Part shown: piece after piece, positions 23,358 through 35,939 of the stretch
Layout of the letters: the number at the start of each line of letters is the position of its first letter
How positions within the stretch are numbered: position 1 is the stretch's first letter
NCBI RefSeq assembly: GCF_949987535.1
Contig: NC_080082.1
Coordinates: 48,274,374 to 48,338,373, forward strand
Origin: Balaenoptera acutorostrata
Taxonomy: Eukaryota > Chordata > Mammalia > Artiodactyla > Balaenopteridae
Reading direction: 5' to 3'
DNA length: 64,000 nt
The notes under the pieces: generated by a model
Databases searched by the model: none
What the model saw: the letters and a program-made list of their open reading frames with translations, nothing else
What the model was told of the DNA's origin: nothing
Translations under genes and position numbers: made by a program

Positions 23358-23757
23358 CTCCTATGGGCTGAGTTGTGTGCCCCCCAAATTCCTATGTTGA
23401 AGCCCTAACCCCAGTGCCTTAGAATGTGACTGTATGGAGACAGGGCCTTTAAAGGGGTGATTAAATTGAACTGAAGCCATTATGGGCACCTTAATCCAAT
23501 CTGACATCCTTATAGGAGGAGATTAGGACACAGAGACACCAGGGATGTGCTAACCCACTGAGGAAAGACCATGAGAGGACACAGCGAGAGGGTGGCCATC
23601 TGCAAGCCAAGGAGAGAGCCCTCAGGAGAAACCAAACCTGCCCCCACCTTGATTTTGGTCTCTTCCAGCTTCAACACTGTAAGACTATAAATTTCTATAA
23701 CTTAAGCCCCCCGTCTGTGATATTTTGTTATGGCAGCCCTAGCAAACTAATACAGAC
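23358..23757 (+). repeat. MLT1-type MaLR LTR (solo)
   Basis: Very clear MaLR LTR text from 'gggctgagttgtgtgcccccc' and 'ttcctatgttgaagcccta', through 'gaatgtgactgtatgg', 'ccttataggaggagattagg', 'gagaggacacagcgagaggg' and 'ccatctgcaagccaaggag', to 'atggcagccctagcaaac' and TAATACAG. No internal retroviral sequence is attached. This is an ancient solo LTR. Confidence 0.85.
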
Positions 23758-24930
23758 ACCTTCAGGCCAGAAGGATGAGAGGTCTCCAGAAGCTCTCAGG
23801 GAGGCTGTGGTCACAAACCACCAGAGCCTGAATCGCCCATGACCTAAAAGCTGAACCACAGTCCCACCAGGGTCAAAGCCAAGACCTCAGAGGCCAGAGA
23901 GAGGATATGAGGAGCCACTCCCCCAGGCTAGCTCCAGCCACAGCTTTGTTGCCTGCCAGGAGGGGCTCATGTCTTCATGGCCGAAGAGAGATGCAGAGCC
24001 CCCCACCCAGCCCACCCCTGGCTGGAGTTCTGGCGCCCACCCCCACTCCCACCCCAAGGAAGGGCTGCCAGTCCGAACCATCCAGACTGCAGCCTCTCGG
24101 AGATTCATTTCTTTCCTCTTCAAAGCATTATAGATTGATTGCCAAGTCTTGCCGTAAATCAAAAGAAAGTCACTACTCATTACCTACTTAGAATTCCCTG
24201 AGTTCTTCCTGGGAAACCATTTCTCCGCTGTTTGATCTCTGAGCCACCAGCACTACCTGCAAGCACGCCACCCATCACGGCAGCCACCAGACACTTTTTT
24301 CTTCCAGGCTCCTTTCTCAGCACCTAGATGAATTTTTACCTTTCTCCAGTTTCAAGAAGAGCTGCCAAGATAAATGATTCAAAGACTCCAGCTCATGCTG
24401 AAAATATACGGACTGCGTAGAGCCTATTCTGAGTAACCCCGCGTTGGGGAGAAAGGCACCGACCACACTCTCATTGGACGGGCTGTGCTGGCAGCCGGGC
24501 CCCAGACTCACGCAGGCACCTGCACACTCCTTCCTGTGTCTTTTCACCCGTGGGACAGTGACTTGTCCAGCTGAAGCCAGCACCAGCTGCCCATGCCTCA
24601 GTCAAGCCCTTCCTACCCCTCAGCAGAATGTCACTCAGGGCCCCAGGGACACACGCCAGCTGGCTGTGGCTAGTGGGACCAACAAGGTACCCCATTTGCA
24701 AACGAGGCGCCCCAGGAGGACCCTCTTTCCCCAGTTCTGCAGCTGGTACTGGTACAGTTCCTTCTCCCAAGGAACCCCTATCCCACAAAAGGGCTACTCA
24801 CCACCCAAGGGGGCAGGGCCCAGCCAATGCCAGCCTCCCCAACCCAGGGTGCCCAACTCCAGAGCCACCAGCCCAGTTCCAGGTCGAGCAGTCAAACCCC
24901 ACTTCTCTTGCTGGGATGAACAGCAAGACA
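23758..24930. other. Intronic sequence, nothing recognised
   Basis: Includes a small AT-richer patch at 24100-24230 (GCATTATAGATTGATTGCC). No exon or repeat found. Confidence 0.4.
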
Positions 24931-24949
24931 AAGTAAAACAGCAAAAACA

Positions 24950-25207
24950 GGGACTTCCCTGGTGGTCCAGTAGCAAAGAATCCGCCCTCCAAGGCAGGGG
25001 ACACAGGTTTGATCCCTGGTCGGGGAACTAAGATCCCACATGCTGCAGGGCAACTAAGCCCACGCGCCACAACTACGGAGCCCACACGCGTGCACCACAA
25101 CTAGAGAGAAGCCCGCGTGCCACAACGAAAATCCCACGTGTTGCAACTAAGACCCGACGCAGTCAAAAAATTTTTAAATAAATAAATGTTAAAAAAAAAA
25201 ACACAAC
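24950..25207 (+). mobile_element. CHR SINE, shorter divergent subfamily
   Basis: The head is GGACTTCCCTGGTGGTCCAGTAG, then 'GGGGAACTAAGATCCCACAT', with tail AAATAAATAAATG then A11. It is about 100 bp shorter than the other CHR copies and lacks the repeated CAACTACTGA blocks. Target-site duplication ACAGCAAAAACA at 24938-24949 and 25208-25219. Confidence 0.9.
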
Positions 25208-25219
25208 ACAGCAAAAACA

Positions 25220-28200
25220 AGCCGAGCCAGGCCCTGACTCTAACAGCCACCAGGCATCCACTGTGCGAGGGGCTAGACGGGCAGAGCTCTCCACCAACAG
25301 GCCCCAGTCACCCCAGGCTGGAGGAATGGCTACAGAGCGCCTGGCCCTTGCCAGGACACCCAGGAGAGCTGCCGGGCCGGCCACAGCGCTGCTCCTCAAG
25401 GTCGGGATGTGAGAACAGCCCCACCTCAGGCCCAGGCACAGACGGTAGGGGGCTGCACTCACAAGCAAGGGGACCCAAAGTGCTGTCACAAGTGCAGGCC
25501 ACCTGGCTGGCGGGGGTGTGGCACGTTCATGGAGGATGGCCCCGGGGGAAGGCACAGCTGCATGACGCTGGAGCAGAAGGGGATAAGGAGACGTGGCTGC
25601 CACAGAACTGGGTTTTCTAACGGAACAGTGGAATCAACATAAACGCAGCCAGCTGGGTCTGTGAGCAGCGGCAACCACACCAGGTTCCCGCAGGTGCTGG
25701 CCGGGACATGCCAGCCTTTGTGGCCAGGGCTGCACCCATGGGCAGGGGCCGTCGTCTCATTCTGCTCAGAGAAGCAGGGAACAGGAAGGGACTTGGGTCA
25801 TGGCAGTACTGGGGCCTGAAGGAACCCAGGACACTCCACAGTGACGACATGCTAGCCCAGACCCCTGGCCCGAGGCCTGTCACCAACACCGGACATGGCC
25901 CCCAGCCAGGCAGCAGCAGCCTGGTTCCTGGACATCCCTGTCTCTTCTGAGCCTCAAGCACAGTGTGAGGAGAGTCCCGGGTCCACGGGAGCTGCAGGAG
26001 CCCATCTCCTGACCGTCCACCCGACCCTGCACCCTTCCTCGCCCTGCGGGAGGAGGAGGCCGCAGCCAGGACCGTGGCAGGCCCTTTGACAACAGTAGAA
26101 GCTCAAAGGTCCCCACGGCCCACCCTCCATGCCAGGGACCAAGGGGAGTCCCGGTGCAGGGCACAGAGGCCGGCCTGGCCTGCGGGGGCTCGTGGGGGAC
26201 ACAACTGTGGCTTCAGAGCAGCCCCTGTTGTTGAAACCTCTAAGCGGGAGACCCTCTCTGTGGTTCCAGCATCCATCACCTCCGGGTTTTAGAAGCGTAC
26301 ACGCCTGCTGGCAGGTACGGGAATGGGCTTTCAGAGCTCCTGGACCAAACCCTTCGTGACATCTACAGAATTCAGAGTTAGGAGGGAAAAACTCCCAGCC
26401 CAGAATAATTGCTCCCACAGGGAGTATCCTTCTGCACCAGAATGTAATAGGTCTGGAGGAGAATTTTCCAAAAACCAGCACCAAACCTTGCAGCAAAATC
26501 ACAACTGTCTGCTTGTTCTGGGGGCCAAACCGAAATAACAGCTCCTACAGGATAATTCCTCACCAGACGCTCCTGAGACCCAGGGCAATGCTTTCTGACC
26601 ATCGGACCCAGACAGGGCAGACTGCCCTCCGAGATGGGCCCCTGGTCCACGCACCACATCCTCACCCGTTCCTATCTGCCATGGGGCTCCTCCTGTACAG
26701 AAAAGCAGAAAAGCTACTCCAGGGTCGGGGTAAGGGCCAGTACCAGCTCAGAGGCCTAGGGGCACCTGGCAGGTAACTTGTAAAGGAGTGAAGCTGACCA
26801 GAGATTTACACACAAAATATGAGAAACAGTCCTTTTATTTTCCCCACAGCACTCCCATTTTTCTTGAAATACATGACCCTTTTGACTATTTTTCCTCTTT
26901 CCTTCTATTGATAGAGACACTGGTATGAGAAATTTTTCTCAACTACGAAAGAACCAATGTCATGAGAGCCATGAGAAAAGGTGCTGGAAGGGGTCAGCCT
27001 CAGTGCTGGGGAGGCATCAGGGAGGGGTGGGGCCTGCAGCATGTGCCCCAAAGGCTACTCTGCCCAACTGGGCTGCTGCTCTATGGGAGTTTCAGCCCAA
27101 GGATACTATCAATTTCAATATCTAGGGAAACCCAGAGAAGTCTGATTTTTAACTGTTGACTTAGAATAACCAAAACAAACCAAAAAATTCCACTGTGTGG
27201 GCCAAACTAACACTGCTTACGCCCTGGGTCTAGCCCAAAGGCTACCCACCAGTTTACAACCTCTGGACTTTGTCTTGCTAGAAAATTCCTCCTGGGGAGT
27301 AAGAAGTAGGGACACCAGAGATTCCACTCCCCACAAGACCCTAACCTGACAGAAGCTTCTGGAAAGCCACAGGGTCTGCAGCCCATTCTCACCAGGGCCC
27401 CCGGGGGAAGGCAGGCCACCTAATGGGGTATGGCCAAAGCCAGCTCCAGCAGCAGCCAGCGCAGGGGAGATGTCTCCCACTGCCAGAGAGCAAAGGCCTG
27501 CTGCACCCCCAGTGTGGCTCACACCCTCCTCAGCTCCTTTGGGTGGCTCAACTTGACAGTGAATCCACAGGCAACCCAAACCTTCCTCCCCTTTTCTTCT
27601 GGGCCTGAGCCATTTCAGCGGCACCCTGCATCTCAGGGTCAATCAGACAGCTCTCGGTCAGCTGTGCAGAAGGAGCCAGAGCAAGTCTCCCTTCGGGAAA
27701 CCGGAGGCGACTTAGAGTCTCTGGCCCATGTTTTTATGGGCTCCACAAGGTCAGCACATCTGAAGAGCAAGAGCCAACAGTCATGGATGGAGAAGGGGCC
27801 ACAATGGAAAGGGGCTCTCTAAGACCACAGATGTGGTGGCCAAGTTATAAAATGAGCGTAATAAGGGAGGAGCAGAGCTTCTGGAAGGGGGTCACAGGAA
27901 GTGAATGAGAAGACAAGCTTGTGAACTTTCCGCCGATGCAGAAGTGGGGATTATGAGAGAAAAGATGAGAGCCCCGAGGCAGGGACAACCCCAGGCCTGT
28001 CTACACAGCTGCTGGCACCCAATGGGTCACCACGTTAGCTCCTGTAACTGAGAAGGAAGTCACAGAGAGACCAGGGAGTGAAATCTGTCCAGGGTGACAT
28101 GATATATAATTACATTACAGGTCTCAGATAACATGACCCAAGGGGATAAATGCCTGTCCCTGGGGAGTGACCAGCGGGACAAGAGACAGGGAATACAGAG

Positions 28201-28919
28201 CGTGTGACATTCTCACCTGAGTGTGCACGCGGCCACTGCCTCTGGCCTGTCCTGGCTGGTGGCCCAGCTGTTCCTGACTCCACAGAGCTGTTGCTGGCAT
28301 CACCGGACCTGTCACCTGGATCACAGTCAACAGGCTGTGTCCTCCTCCACCTCGTCTGCTCTGTGTGTAGGTGTGACTGCTTCTCTGCGTTACCTTTCAC
28401 TGGCTTAGGTCAGAATACACCTGATCTGAGTCTTGCCACTTGAGTTGTGCTGCCCTCCGCACCCACCCGCGCTGCCTGGCTGAAGAGCTGTCGGCTAACA
28501 CGAGGCCCAACTCATGCCTCTTCTCAAGGAGCCACCTCCAGGGCCTCCCACCCAGCTGGCGAGGCTAGTGGGATCCATGACTCCCAAAGCACGGCTGAAG
28601 CTCAGAACGGTACCGAGACAGATCCTCGGGAAATACTGCTGCACTCAAGAGTCCTAAAAACATCAGGCAAGAAAATTAAAAGTTCCCTACAAAAGAGAAA
28701 GAATATGATTGGCCTAAGATCTCAGGCAACAATGGAGGGAACATGTTCATAGAACAGAGATTCAATACCCAGTAAAGCCCTCCTTCACATAGGAGGCAAC
28801 ACAAGGACTCTCCAATGTGCGCGGTCAAACTAAATGCTTTAGAGGAAAGGGAAAACACAGTACGAAATAGGGGTCCACACTGGATGCAGTAAGACAGTGA
28901 CATCTAAATAACTGTTATT
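25220..28919. other. Intronic sequence, nothing recognised
   Basis: A 3.7-kb stretch with no recognised exon or repeat. 28650-28919 becomes A-rich and leads into the LINE block. Open frames up to 182 codons show no known domain. Confidence 0.4.
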
Positions 28920-30509
28920 AAAATGATTAACTTTTTAACACCAACTTTCCAACGACAAAAAAAAATTTTCTTTCAAAGCCAGAACAAAAACCAGAAAGCA
29001 CCAAAGGAGACTCTGGATGAAAAACCAAACATACTGGTCATCACCACAGATGCGAATGGCCCTCCTAACACTGGGAGGGGCTCAATTTGGAACAGGTAAA
29101 CTGCAACCAATGAACAAAATTCAAAATAAAGGAGTAAGCAAAGATACACCAGGAAAATGCAACAGAAGAAAACATTTAATAGCAAAACCAGTATCAGTTA
29201 AAGTCAGATTCAAGATAAAAAGGATTAATTAGGTCAAAATGGTTCTTAAAAGCTGTAAAAAGGTAAAATATCACAATAAAGTCTTAATCGTCAACCTTTA
29301 TACGTCAAACAACTTGGGATGGAAATGAATAAAAAAAAAGCTACTAAGAATCACAAAGAGGAATTCATAAAACCATCTCTCTTAATCTTAAATATACAAA
29401 AATAAGGAAGGAGGCAGAGGACTGCAATAAGGTAAGAAATCTGATTTCATGTACACCAAAGTATGTACTCTACAAATAAAAAATAAACATTTTCCAGTAT
29501 TCCATAAAAGATTGACAAAGAATATGTCTAAATAGGCCACAAAGAAAAATCTCAAAATTTACATAGACTATAATCTCTCACTATAAAGGTGATAAAACCA
29601 GAAACTAATAATAAAAAGTTAACAAACCACACATCTACCTAGAAATGAAAAGAAATGCTCTTAGTTCGTTTCTTGGGTTAAAAAACAAATCAATCAAAAC
29701 CTCTTAGGATATGGTCAAAGCAGCATTAAAAAATATATTAGCTAAAATTCACTTATTACTGAAGAGGAAAAAATAAAAAACTAAGATTCAACTAAACAAG
29801 TTAAAAGATGGATGTTCAAAAACAAGGTCAGGAAGGGGGGAGAAAGAAATCAATAATAAAACTGGGAATCCATGAGTTAGACAAGCAGAACCAATAAATA
29901 CATTTAATAACTGATTTTATGAAAATACCAATAAAACTGGTATAATTCTGGCAATGCTAAGCAATAGAAAAAGAACACAAATACATAATATTAGGAATGA
30001 GAAAGGAAATACAACTACAGTTATAGAGAATTTCTTGGGGGGGTGGGGAGCCACGCTGTGTGGCTTGCAGGACCTTCGTTCCCTGACCACAGATCAAACC
30101 TGGGCCCGGGGAAGTGAAAGCACCGAGTCCTAACCACTGGACCGCCAGGGAATTCCCTAGAGCACATATTTTTAAAAATTAAGAGAGTAAAATTGATAAC
30201 TTGGTTCTAAGAAGTTTAAAATTCTTGATGAAAACAAAAATTTTCCAGGAAAAATTTGAAAAGGCATCAAAGAAATTCTCTCCAAAGTAACAGTAGGTTC
30301 TGACAGCTTCAAAAGACTCCTTTATACCTTCAAGGAACAGACAGCCCCTATGCTTTCTAAATTGTTCCAAAAAATGGAAAAATGTGGAGAGCTTCCCAGA
30401 TCATGATCTCAAAAACTCTCATCTTAAAATATGACTAAGAAGTTAAAAAAAAAAAGTCTACCTCAATCCCCTATTTTGAACCTATATACAATGCCAGTAA
30501 AATAACATC
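28920..30509 (+). repeat. Degenerate old LINE (L1/HAL1) block
   Basis: 1.6 kb, strongly A-rich on the plus strand. Worn LINE coding text includes 'GAAATCAATAATAAAACTGG', 'GACAAGCAGAACCAATAAAT', 'GGTATAATTCTGGCAATGC' and 'AGAACACAAATACATAATATT'. All frames are full of stops. A short SINE and, at its right end, a younger L1 were inserted. Confidence 0.55.
30036..30157 (-). mobile_element. Short tRNA-derived SINE, antisense, diverged
   Basis: The minus strand begins GGGAATTCCCTGGCGGTCC, then CAGTGGTTAGGACTCGGTGC, and continues past a B-box-like GGTTTGATC to 'GCAAGCCACACAGCGTGGC'. It resembles the older, short cetartiodactyl SINE2 class rather than full-length CHR. Clear target-site duplication not seen. 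Confidence 0.7.
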
Positions 30510-30523
30510 AAACAATCATTATG

Positions 30524-32414
30524 TCCTATACACTAATGATGAAAAATCTGAAAGTGAAATTAAGGAAACACTCCCATTTACCATTGCAACAAAAAGAATA
30601 AAATACCTAGGAATAAACCTACCTAAGGAGACAAAAGACCTGTATGCAGAAATCTATAAGACACTGATGAAAGAAATTAAAGATGATACAAACAGATGGA
30701 GAGATATACCATGTCCTTGGATTGGAAGAATCAACATTGTGAAAATGACTATACTACCGAAAGCAATCTACAGATTCAATGCAATCCCTATCAAACTACC
30801 AATGGCCTTTTTCACAGAACTAGAACAAAAAATTTCACAATTTGTATGGAAACACAAAAGACCCCGAATAGCCAAAGCAATCTTGAGAATGAAAAACGGA
30901 GCTGGAGGAATCAGGCTCCTGGACTTCAGACTATACTACAAAGCTACAGTAATCAAGACAGTATGGTACTGGCACAAAAACAGAAACATAGATCAATGGA
31001 ACAGGATAGAAAGCCCAGAGATAAACCCACACACAGATGGTCACCTTATTTTTGATAAAGGAGGCAAGAATATACAATGGAGAAAAGACAGCCTCTTCAA
31101 TAAGGTGGTGCTGGGAAAACTGGACAGCTACATGTAAAAGAATGAAATTAGAACACTCCCTAACACCATACACAAATATAAACTCAAAATGGATTAAAGA
31201 CTTAAATGTAAGGCCAGACACTATAAAACTCTTAGGGGAAAACACTCTATGACATAAATCAGAGCAAGATCCTTTTTGACCCACTTCCTAGAGAAATGGA
31301 AATAAAAACAAAAATAAAGAAATGGGATCTAATGAAACTTCAAAGCTTTTGCACAGCAAAGGAAACCATAAACAAGACAAAAAGACAACCTTCAGAATGG
31401 GAGAAAATATTTGCAAATGAAGCAACAGACAAAGGATTAATCTCCAAAATTTACAAGCAGCTCATGCAGCTCAATATCAAAAAAACAAACAACCCAATCC
31501 AAAAATAGGCAGAAGACCTAAATAGACATGTCTCCAAAGAAGATATACAGATTGCCAACACACACATGAAAGGATGCTCAACATCACTAATCATTAGAGA
31601 AATGCAAATCAGAACTACAATGAGGTATCACCTCACACTGGTCAGAATGGCCATCATCAAAAAATCTACAAACAATAAATGCTGGAGAGGGTGTGGAGAA
31701 AAGGGAACCCTCTTGCACTGTTGGCGGGAATGTAAACTGATACAGCCACTATGGAGAACAGTATGGAGGTTCCTTAAAAATCTAAAAATACAACTACCAT
31801 ATGACCCAGCAATCCCAGTACTGGGCATATACCTTGAGAAAACCATAATTCAAAAAGAGTCATGTACCAAAATGTTCATTGCAGCTCTATTTACAACAGC
31901 CACGACATGGAAGCAACCTAAGTGTCCATCGACAGATGAATGGATAAAGAAGATGTGGCACATATATACAATGGAATATTACTCAGCCATAAAAAGGAAC
32001 AAAACTGAGTTATTTGTAGTGAGGTGGATGGACCTAGAGACTGTCATACAGAGTGAAGTAAGTCAGAAAGAGAAAAACAAATACCATATGCTAACACATA
32101 TATATGCAATCTAAAAAAAAAAAAGAAAAAAAATGGTCAGAAGAAGCTAGGGGCAATACGGGAATAAAGATGCAGACCTACTAGAGAATGGACTTGAGGA
32201 TATGGGGAGGGGGAAGGGTCAGCTGGGACAAAGTGAGAGAGTAGCATGGACATATATGCACTACCAAATGTAAAATAGCTCGTGGAAAGCAGCTGTATAG
32301 CACAGGGAAATCAGCTCGGTGCTTTGTGACCACTTTATACTTTGTTATAAAGTAGAAACTAAGACACCATTGTAAAGCAAGTATACTCCAATAAAGATGT
32401 TAAATAAATACATA
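30524..32414 (+). mobile_element. 5'-truncated L1 retrotransposon with ORF2 remnant
   Basis: About 1.89 kb, flanked by a perfect 14-bp target-site duplication AAACAATCATTATG (30510-30523 and 32415-32428). The left end is inside ORF2. Coding remnants include [19 protein letters not shown], the C-terminal KWAED-like region, [17 protein letters not shown] and the closing [20 protein letters not shown]. The frame is broken by a one-base gain near 31102, a stop near 31250 and a stop near 31508, so the copy is dead. The 3' UTR ends AATAAAGATGTTAAATAAATA, typical of cetartiodactyl L1. An ~88-bp segment of the UTR (after GTGACCAC near 32333) present in the copy at 37 kb is missing. No reverse-transcriptase core or ORF1 remains. 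Confidence 0.95.
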
Positions 32415-32428
32415 AAACAATCATTATG

Positions 32429-32632
32429 ATGCTTACTAGATATACTGTTCTATATACTATACATATATTAATTCACCAAATCCTCCCAACTATCCTATGA
32501 AGTGCTATTATTATCCTTTCTTCCAGATGAGGAAACTGAGGCACAGTAAGTGGCGCAACTGGGACCCAAACCCAGGACACCAGTCTCTAGAGACCATGCC
32601 CTAACCTCTAACGTGGACTGCCTCCCCATTTC
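32429..32632 (-). repeat. MIR SINE, antisense
   Basis: 'ACATATATTAATTCACC', 'CCTCCCAACTATCCTATGAAG', 'CAGATGAGGAAACTGAGGCA' and 'GGGACCCAAACCCAGGACACC' give the inverted MIR order. The L1 to its left inserted into or next to its end. Confidence 0.8.
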
Positions 32633-32879
32633 AATCCTGCAGCTTATTAAAATAGTAATCCACCACAACAAAGTCGGGTGTGCCGGGGATGCCCGGCTGG
32701 CTCTGCACCAGGAAGTCTAGTCATAAAATTAATCTAAGGAACACCCAGCGCCCAATCTTGGTATCTGATACCATGATCCAATAAAAGGAACGGGGGCTCC
32801 TCAGAGAAATGGCGGATTCAAGGGCTGGAGCAAGGGATGTAGAAGATGAGCCTGGAGCATCCTGCAGTGCCAGAAACTA
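32633..32879. other. Unassigned intronic stretch
   Basis: No exon or repeat recognised. Confidence 0.3.
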
Positions 32880-34120
32880 AGAAAGTGTTCAAAAAGCAAA
32901 ATTATTCAGTGTGTCAGAGGGACACAGGAGCCAAATGAAAGAGTCCCCAATGGCCAAGCTGGAACAATTTAAGCAACAAAATAATGTATTGATAATATTG
33001 GTTTATAAACCAAAGTATAAAATATATATCTATGAGTCCATACAGATATAAGTAAATAAACGATTGAATAAATAAACAGGAGACAAGAGACAAATCTTCC
33101 TTACAGAAGAATTACAAATAGTGTATGTAGATAATTCCCCGCTCAAGGAGATAGAGTATAACTCCCCACTCCTTAAGTGTGGGCTGTGTATTCTGCCTTC
33201 TGAAAAAACAGTATGGAAAGGGGGAAAACAAGTACGTTTACAGTGGAGAAACTTGACAAATACTAGCTCAGTTAGGTGATCAAGGTCAACATCAGTGATA
33301 AGTCAGTTCACTAACATGTACCCTTGAAACAATGAGATATAAAAGTGGCACTTTACCTCTGGGGTCCTCCTCCCAATGACACATATCTCCAGTCTAACCA
33401 TGACAAAAACATCAGAAAAACTAAAACCGAGGGACGTTCTACAAGATACCTGACCAGTACCACTCAAAACTGTTAAGGTCACTGAAAACAAGGAAAGTCA
33501 GAGAATCAGAGAACTGGCCACAGCCCAGGGCAGCCGAAATGTAATGTGGGATCCTGGAACAGAAAAAGGTTATTAGGTAAAAGCTAAGGAAAGTGGAATA
33601 AAGTATGGACTTTTGATAATAATAACATATCAACACTGTTCATGGACTTCCCTGGTGGCGCAGTGGTTGGGAGTCCGCCTGCCAATGCAGGGATCATGGG
33701 TTCGATCCCAGGTCCAGGAAGATCCCACATGCCGCAGAGCAACTAAGCCCATGTGCCACAACTACTGAAGCCCGCGCACCCTAGAGCCAGTGTGCCGCAA
33801 CTACTAAGCCTGTGTGCTGCAACTACTGAAGCCCACACACCTAGAGCCTGTGCTCTGCAATAAGAGAAGCCGCCTCAATGAGAAGCCAGCACACCGCAAC
33901 GAAGAGTAGCCCCTGCTCATCGCAACTAGAGAAAGCCCGCACGCAGCAACAAAGACCCAACGCAGACACAAAAAAACAAAACAAAAACAAAAAAGACACT
34001 GTTCATGAGTGGTCACAATGTATCACAATCACATTAACAACAGGGGAAAAAGAGAACTGTCTGTAATATTCCTGTAACTTTTCTGTGATCTAAAACTGTT
34101 CTAAAGTCAAAAGTTTATTA
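32880..34120 (+). repeat. Ancient interspersed repeat, L1 3'-UTR-like, split by a SINE
   Basis: Long recognisable mammalian repeat text: 'gagtccatacagatataag', 'ccccactccttaagtgtgggc', 'acagtggagaaacttgac', 'aggtgatcaaggtcaacatc', 'cagtaccactcaaaactg', 'ggatcctggaacagaaaaagg' and 'cctgtaacttttctgtgatc' before TAAAACTGTTC. I recall this as an old L1 3' end, but I am less sure of the class than of it being a repeat. A CHR SINE interrupts it at 33644-33995. Confidence 0.6.
33644..33995 (+). mobile_element. CHR SINE, full length
   Basis: Begins GGACTTCCCTGGTGGCGCAG and has B-box GGTTCGATCCCAGG and the CAACTACTGAAGCCC blocks. It ends 'CCAACGCAGACACAAAAAAA'. Target-site duplication ACACTGTTCAT at 33633-33643 and 33996-34006. 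Inserted in an older repeat. Confidence 0.95.
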
Positions 34121-34134
34121 ATTGCTTAAAACAC

Positions 34135-34290
34135 AGACACACAAAGCTGATAAAATTCAACATCCTTTCCTGATAAAATCTCCTAGTAAGCCAGGAAGAA
34201 GACACTACTTCCTTAAACTTATGATAAATATTTATTGAAAATCAACAGCACCAGGTTCAATGGTGAAACACTAGAGGCAAATCCATGAAG
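34135..34290 (+). repeat. Possible L1 ORF2 relic
   Basis: 'CTGATAAAATTCAACATCC', 'TAAACTTATGATAAATAT' and 'CAATGGTGAAACACTAGAGG' echo L1 ORF2 (ttcaacaccc..cttaatggtgagaaactagaag). Short and diverged. Confidence 0.35.
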
Positions 34291-35939
34291 ATGCCTGCTG
34301 GCACCATGGTTACCCAGTGGGTTCTCCAGGGGCAATTCCCCCGGCATCTGAAAAGAAAATGCCTACTTCTGTTGGCTTTGCCCCCAACAGCTCTAATTAG
34401 GGCTGCATCAACCAGGGTGCACATTTGCAGGAAGTCCTTCCCTCTGGTTCTTCGCCCAGCTTTCTGGCTGGATATCACGCTAGTTTATGTCCTAAATGTG
34501 CCCATTTCTCAGTTACCTTTTAAGCAAGATGAGCTATCCAGGCTTTAAGCCACAGATCCCCACGACCGCTAAGACCCAGCTACGCTCCCAGACACCAGGC
34601 TCAGCAGAGCCTCTGGGTTCTCCTCTCTGATGTCAGGTCTGCAGACAGAGCAGGCTGGGTGGGCACACAGGACCTGCCCTGCCTGGTATCGGGGGGCCCA
34701 GGATGAGGTAAAGCCTGCTCAAAACCCCAGGAATTCTCCACCCAAGACGGCCCTGACTCTTCTGTCAGAAAGGGCTCGGCTCAAATACGCCGAGGTGCGG
34801 TGGGGTGCAGGACTCATGGGCTGCCTTCCTGAGGGGTGCACCAAACAGTTGGGGGTTTCCTGACCCTTTCGTGGTGGGCTGTGTGTGGCTCATCTGCAAC
34901 CGCCGAGGAGGTGCTGGCAGGAAAGCCGCACCAGCCACGCAACGCAAGGCAAAGAGCCGGCTGGGCCACACCCAGACCTGGGGGTCTCAGCAGGCCAGGC
35001 CGCAGCCTAATCCCTCAAAGTGGCCAACGAGAGTGAGTGACATGTCTGCTGTGGAGGGTGCAGGGCACTCACCGCCCAGACAGTGACCAGGCCCACGGAG
35101 AAGGGCCCATCACAGCTTTTCTTACCCAGGGGCTCTCAGTGGTTGCCTGGACCCAGACCTGCCGCAAAGGCCCCAGGCAAAATCTAGCACCTTCCTGAGG
35201 TAGATAAACTGAGGGCAGTCTCCCTGAGGCCCAAGCTTGCCTAGGTTGAGACCAGATTACGTTGGACTACTCCAGGGAACATCTCCAGGACCTCCAGGAA
35301 AGCAGGAAGGAATAAGGGCCTCTTGGTGCTGTCCATCACCGATGAAACCTGGATCCCAGCATGACGCATGGGGTGCTCAGAGATATACAGGGCCATGTCT
35401 GACCACCACACCCAGCATGCCAGGCAGAGAGAGACCCAGAGTGAGAGGAGGGCCACGCAGGCCCAGGCGTCTAAGAGATGGCCCCGCAGGGGTGACAGCG
35501 CACCAGGAGGGATGGGCAGAGAAAGAAGAGGACGCTAACCTGAGAGCAGGAGATGCAGCTCCTGCAGATCTGACAGAGAAGCTGGTCCAGACGAGAAGGG
35601 GGTGGGGTGGCACTGCAAAGAGTGAGGGGTGGGCGCAGGGGGTAACTGTGCTGCGGAGGCCTGGGCGGGAGAGACAGAAAAGGTCTGACACACCTGCCTA
35701 CGCTCTCTGCAGACACAATCACCACGGGTTAGTAGCGGTGCAGGGTTTCCTGTAAACTCTCCCACCTTCCAATTACCCTCACTACAGTTAAATTTTCTAA
35801 TCCTCAGGAAAAAAAAAAAAAAACAGGCCTTTTTTAACAAGAACACAGCGAGGATTTTTGCAGCCTGCTCCCTGGGTTGATAATCTGAAAGATCAACCAC
35901 CGATCAAGCCACTGATCCAGCACCACGTGGCTTGGATGG
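34291..35939. other. Intronic sequence, nothing recognised
   Basis: GC-rich unique sequence with an A18 run near 35806-35823. No exon or repeat family identified. Confidence 0.4.

Noticed and set aside
22623..23408. 261-codon plus-strand frame
   Set aside because: It passes through an L2 fragment into the start of a MaLR LTR. It is a Pro/Ser/Leu-rich by-product of C-rich repeat sequence.
30667..32114. Possible functional reverse-transcriptase or endonuclease gene
   Set aside because: This is a 5'-truncated L1 ORF2 tail with frameshift and stops. No reverse-transcriptase core or ORF1 is present.
33644..33740. tRNA-like promoter boxes in SINE heads
   Set aside because: The A- and B-box-like text belongs to CHR SINEs. 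No cloverleaf or anticodon arm typical of a real tRNA gene is kept.
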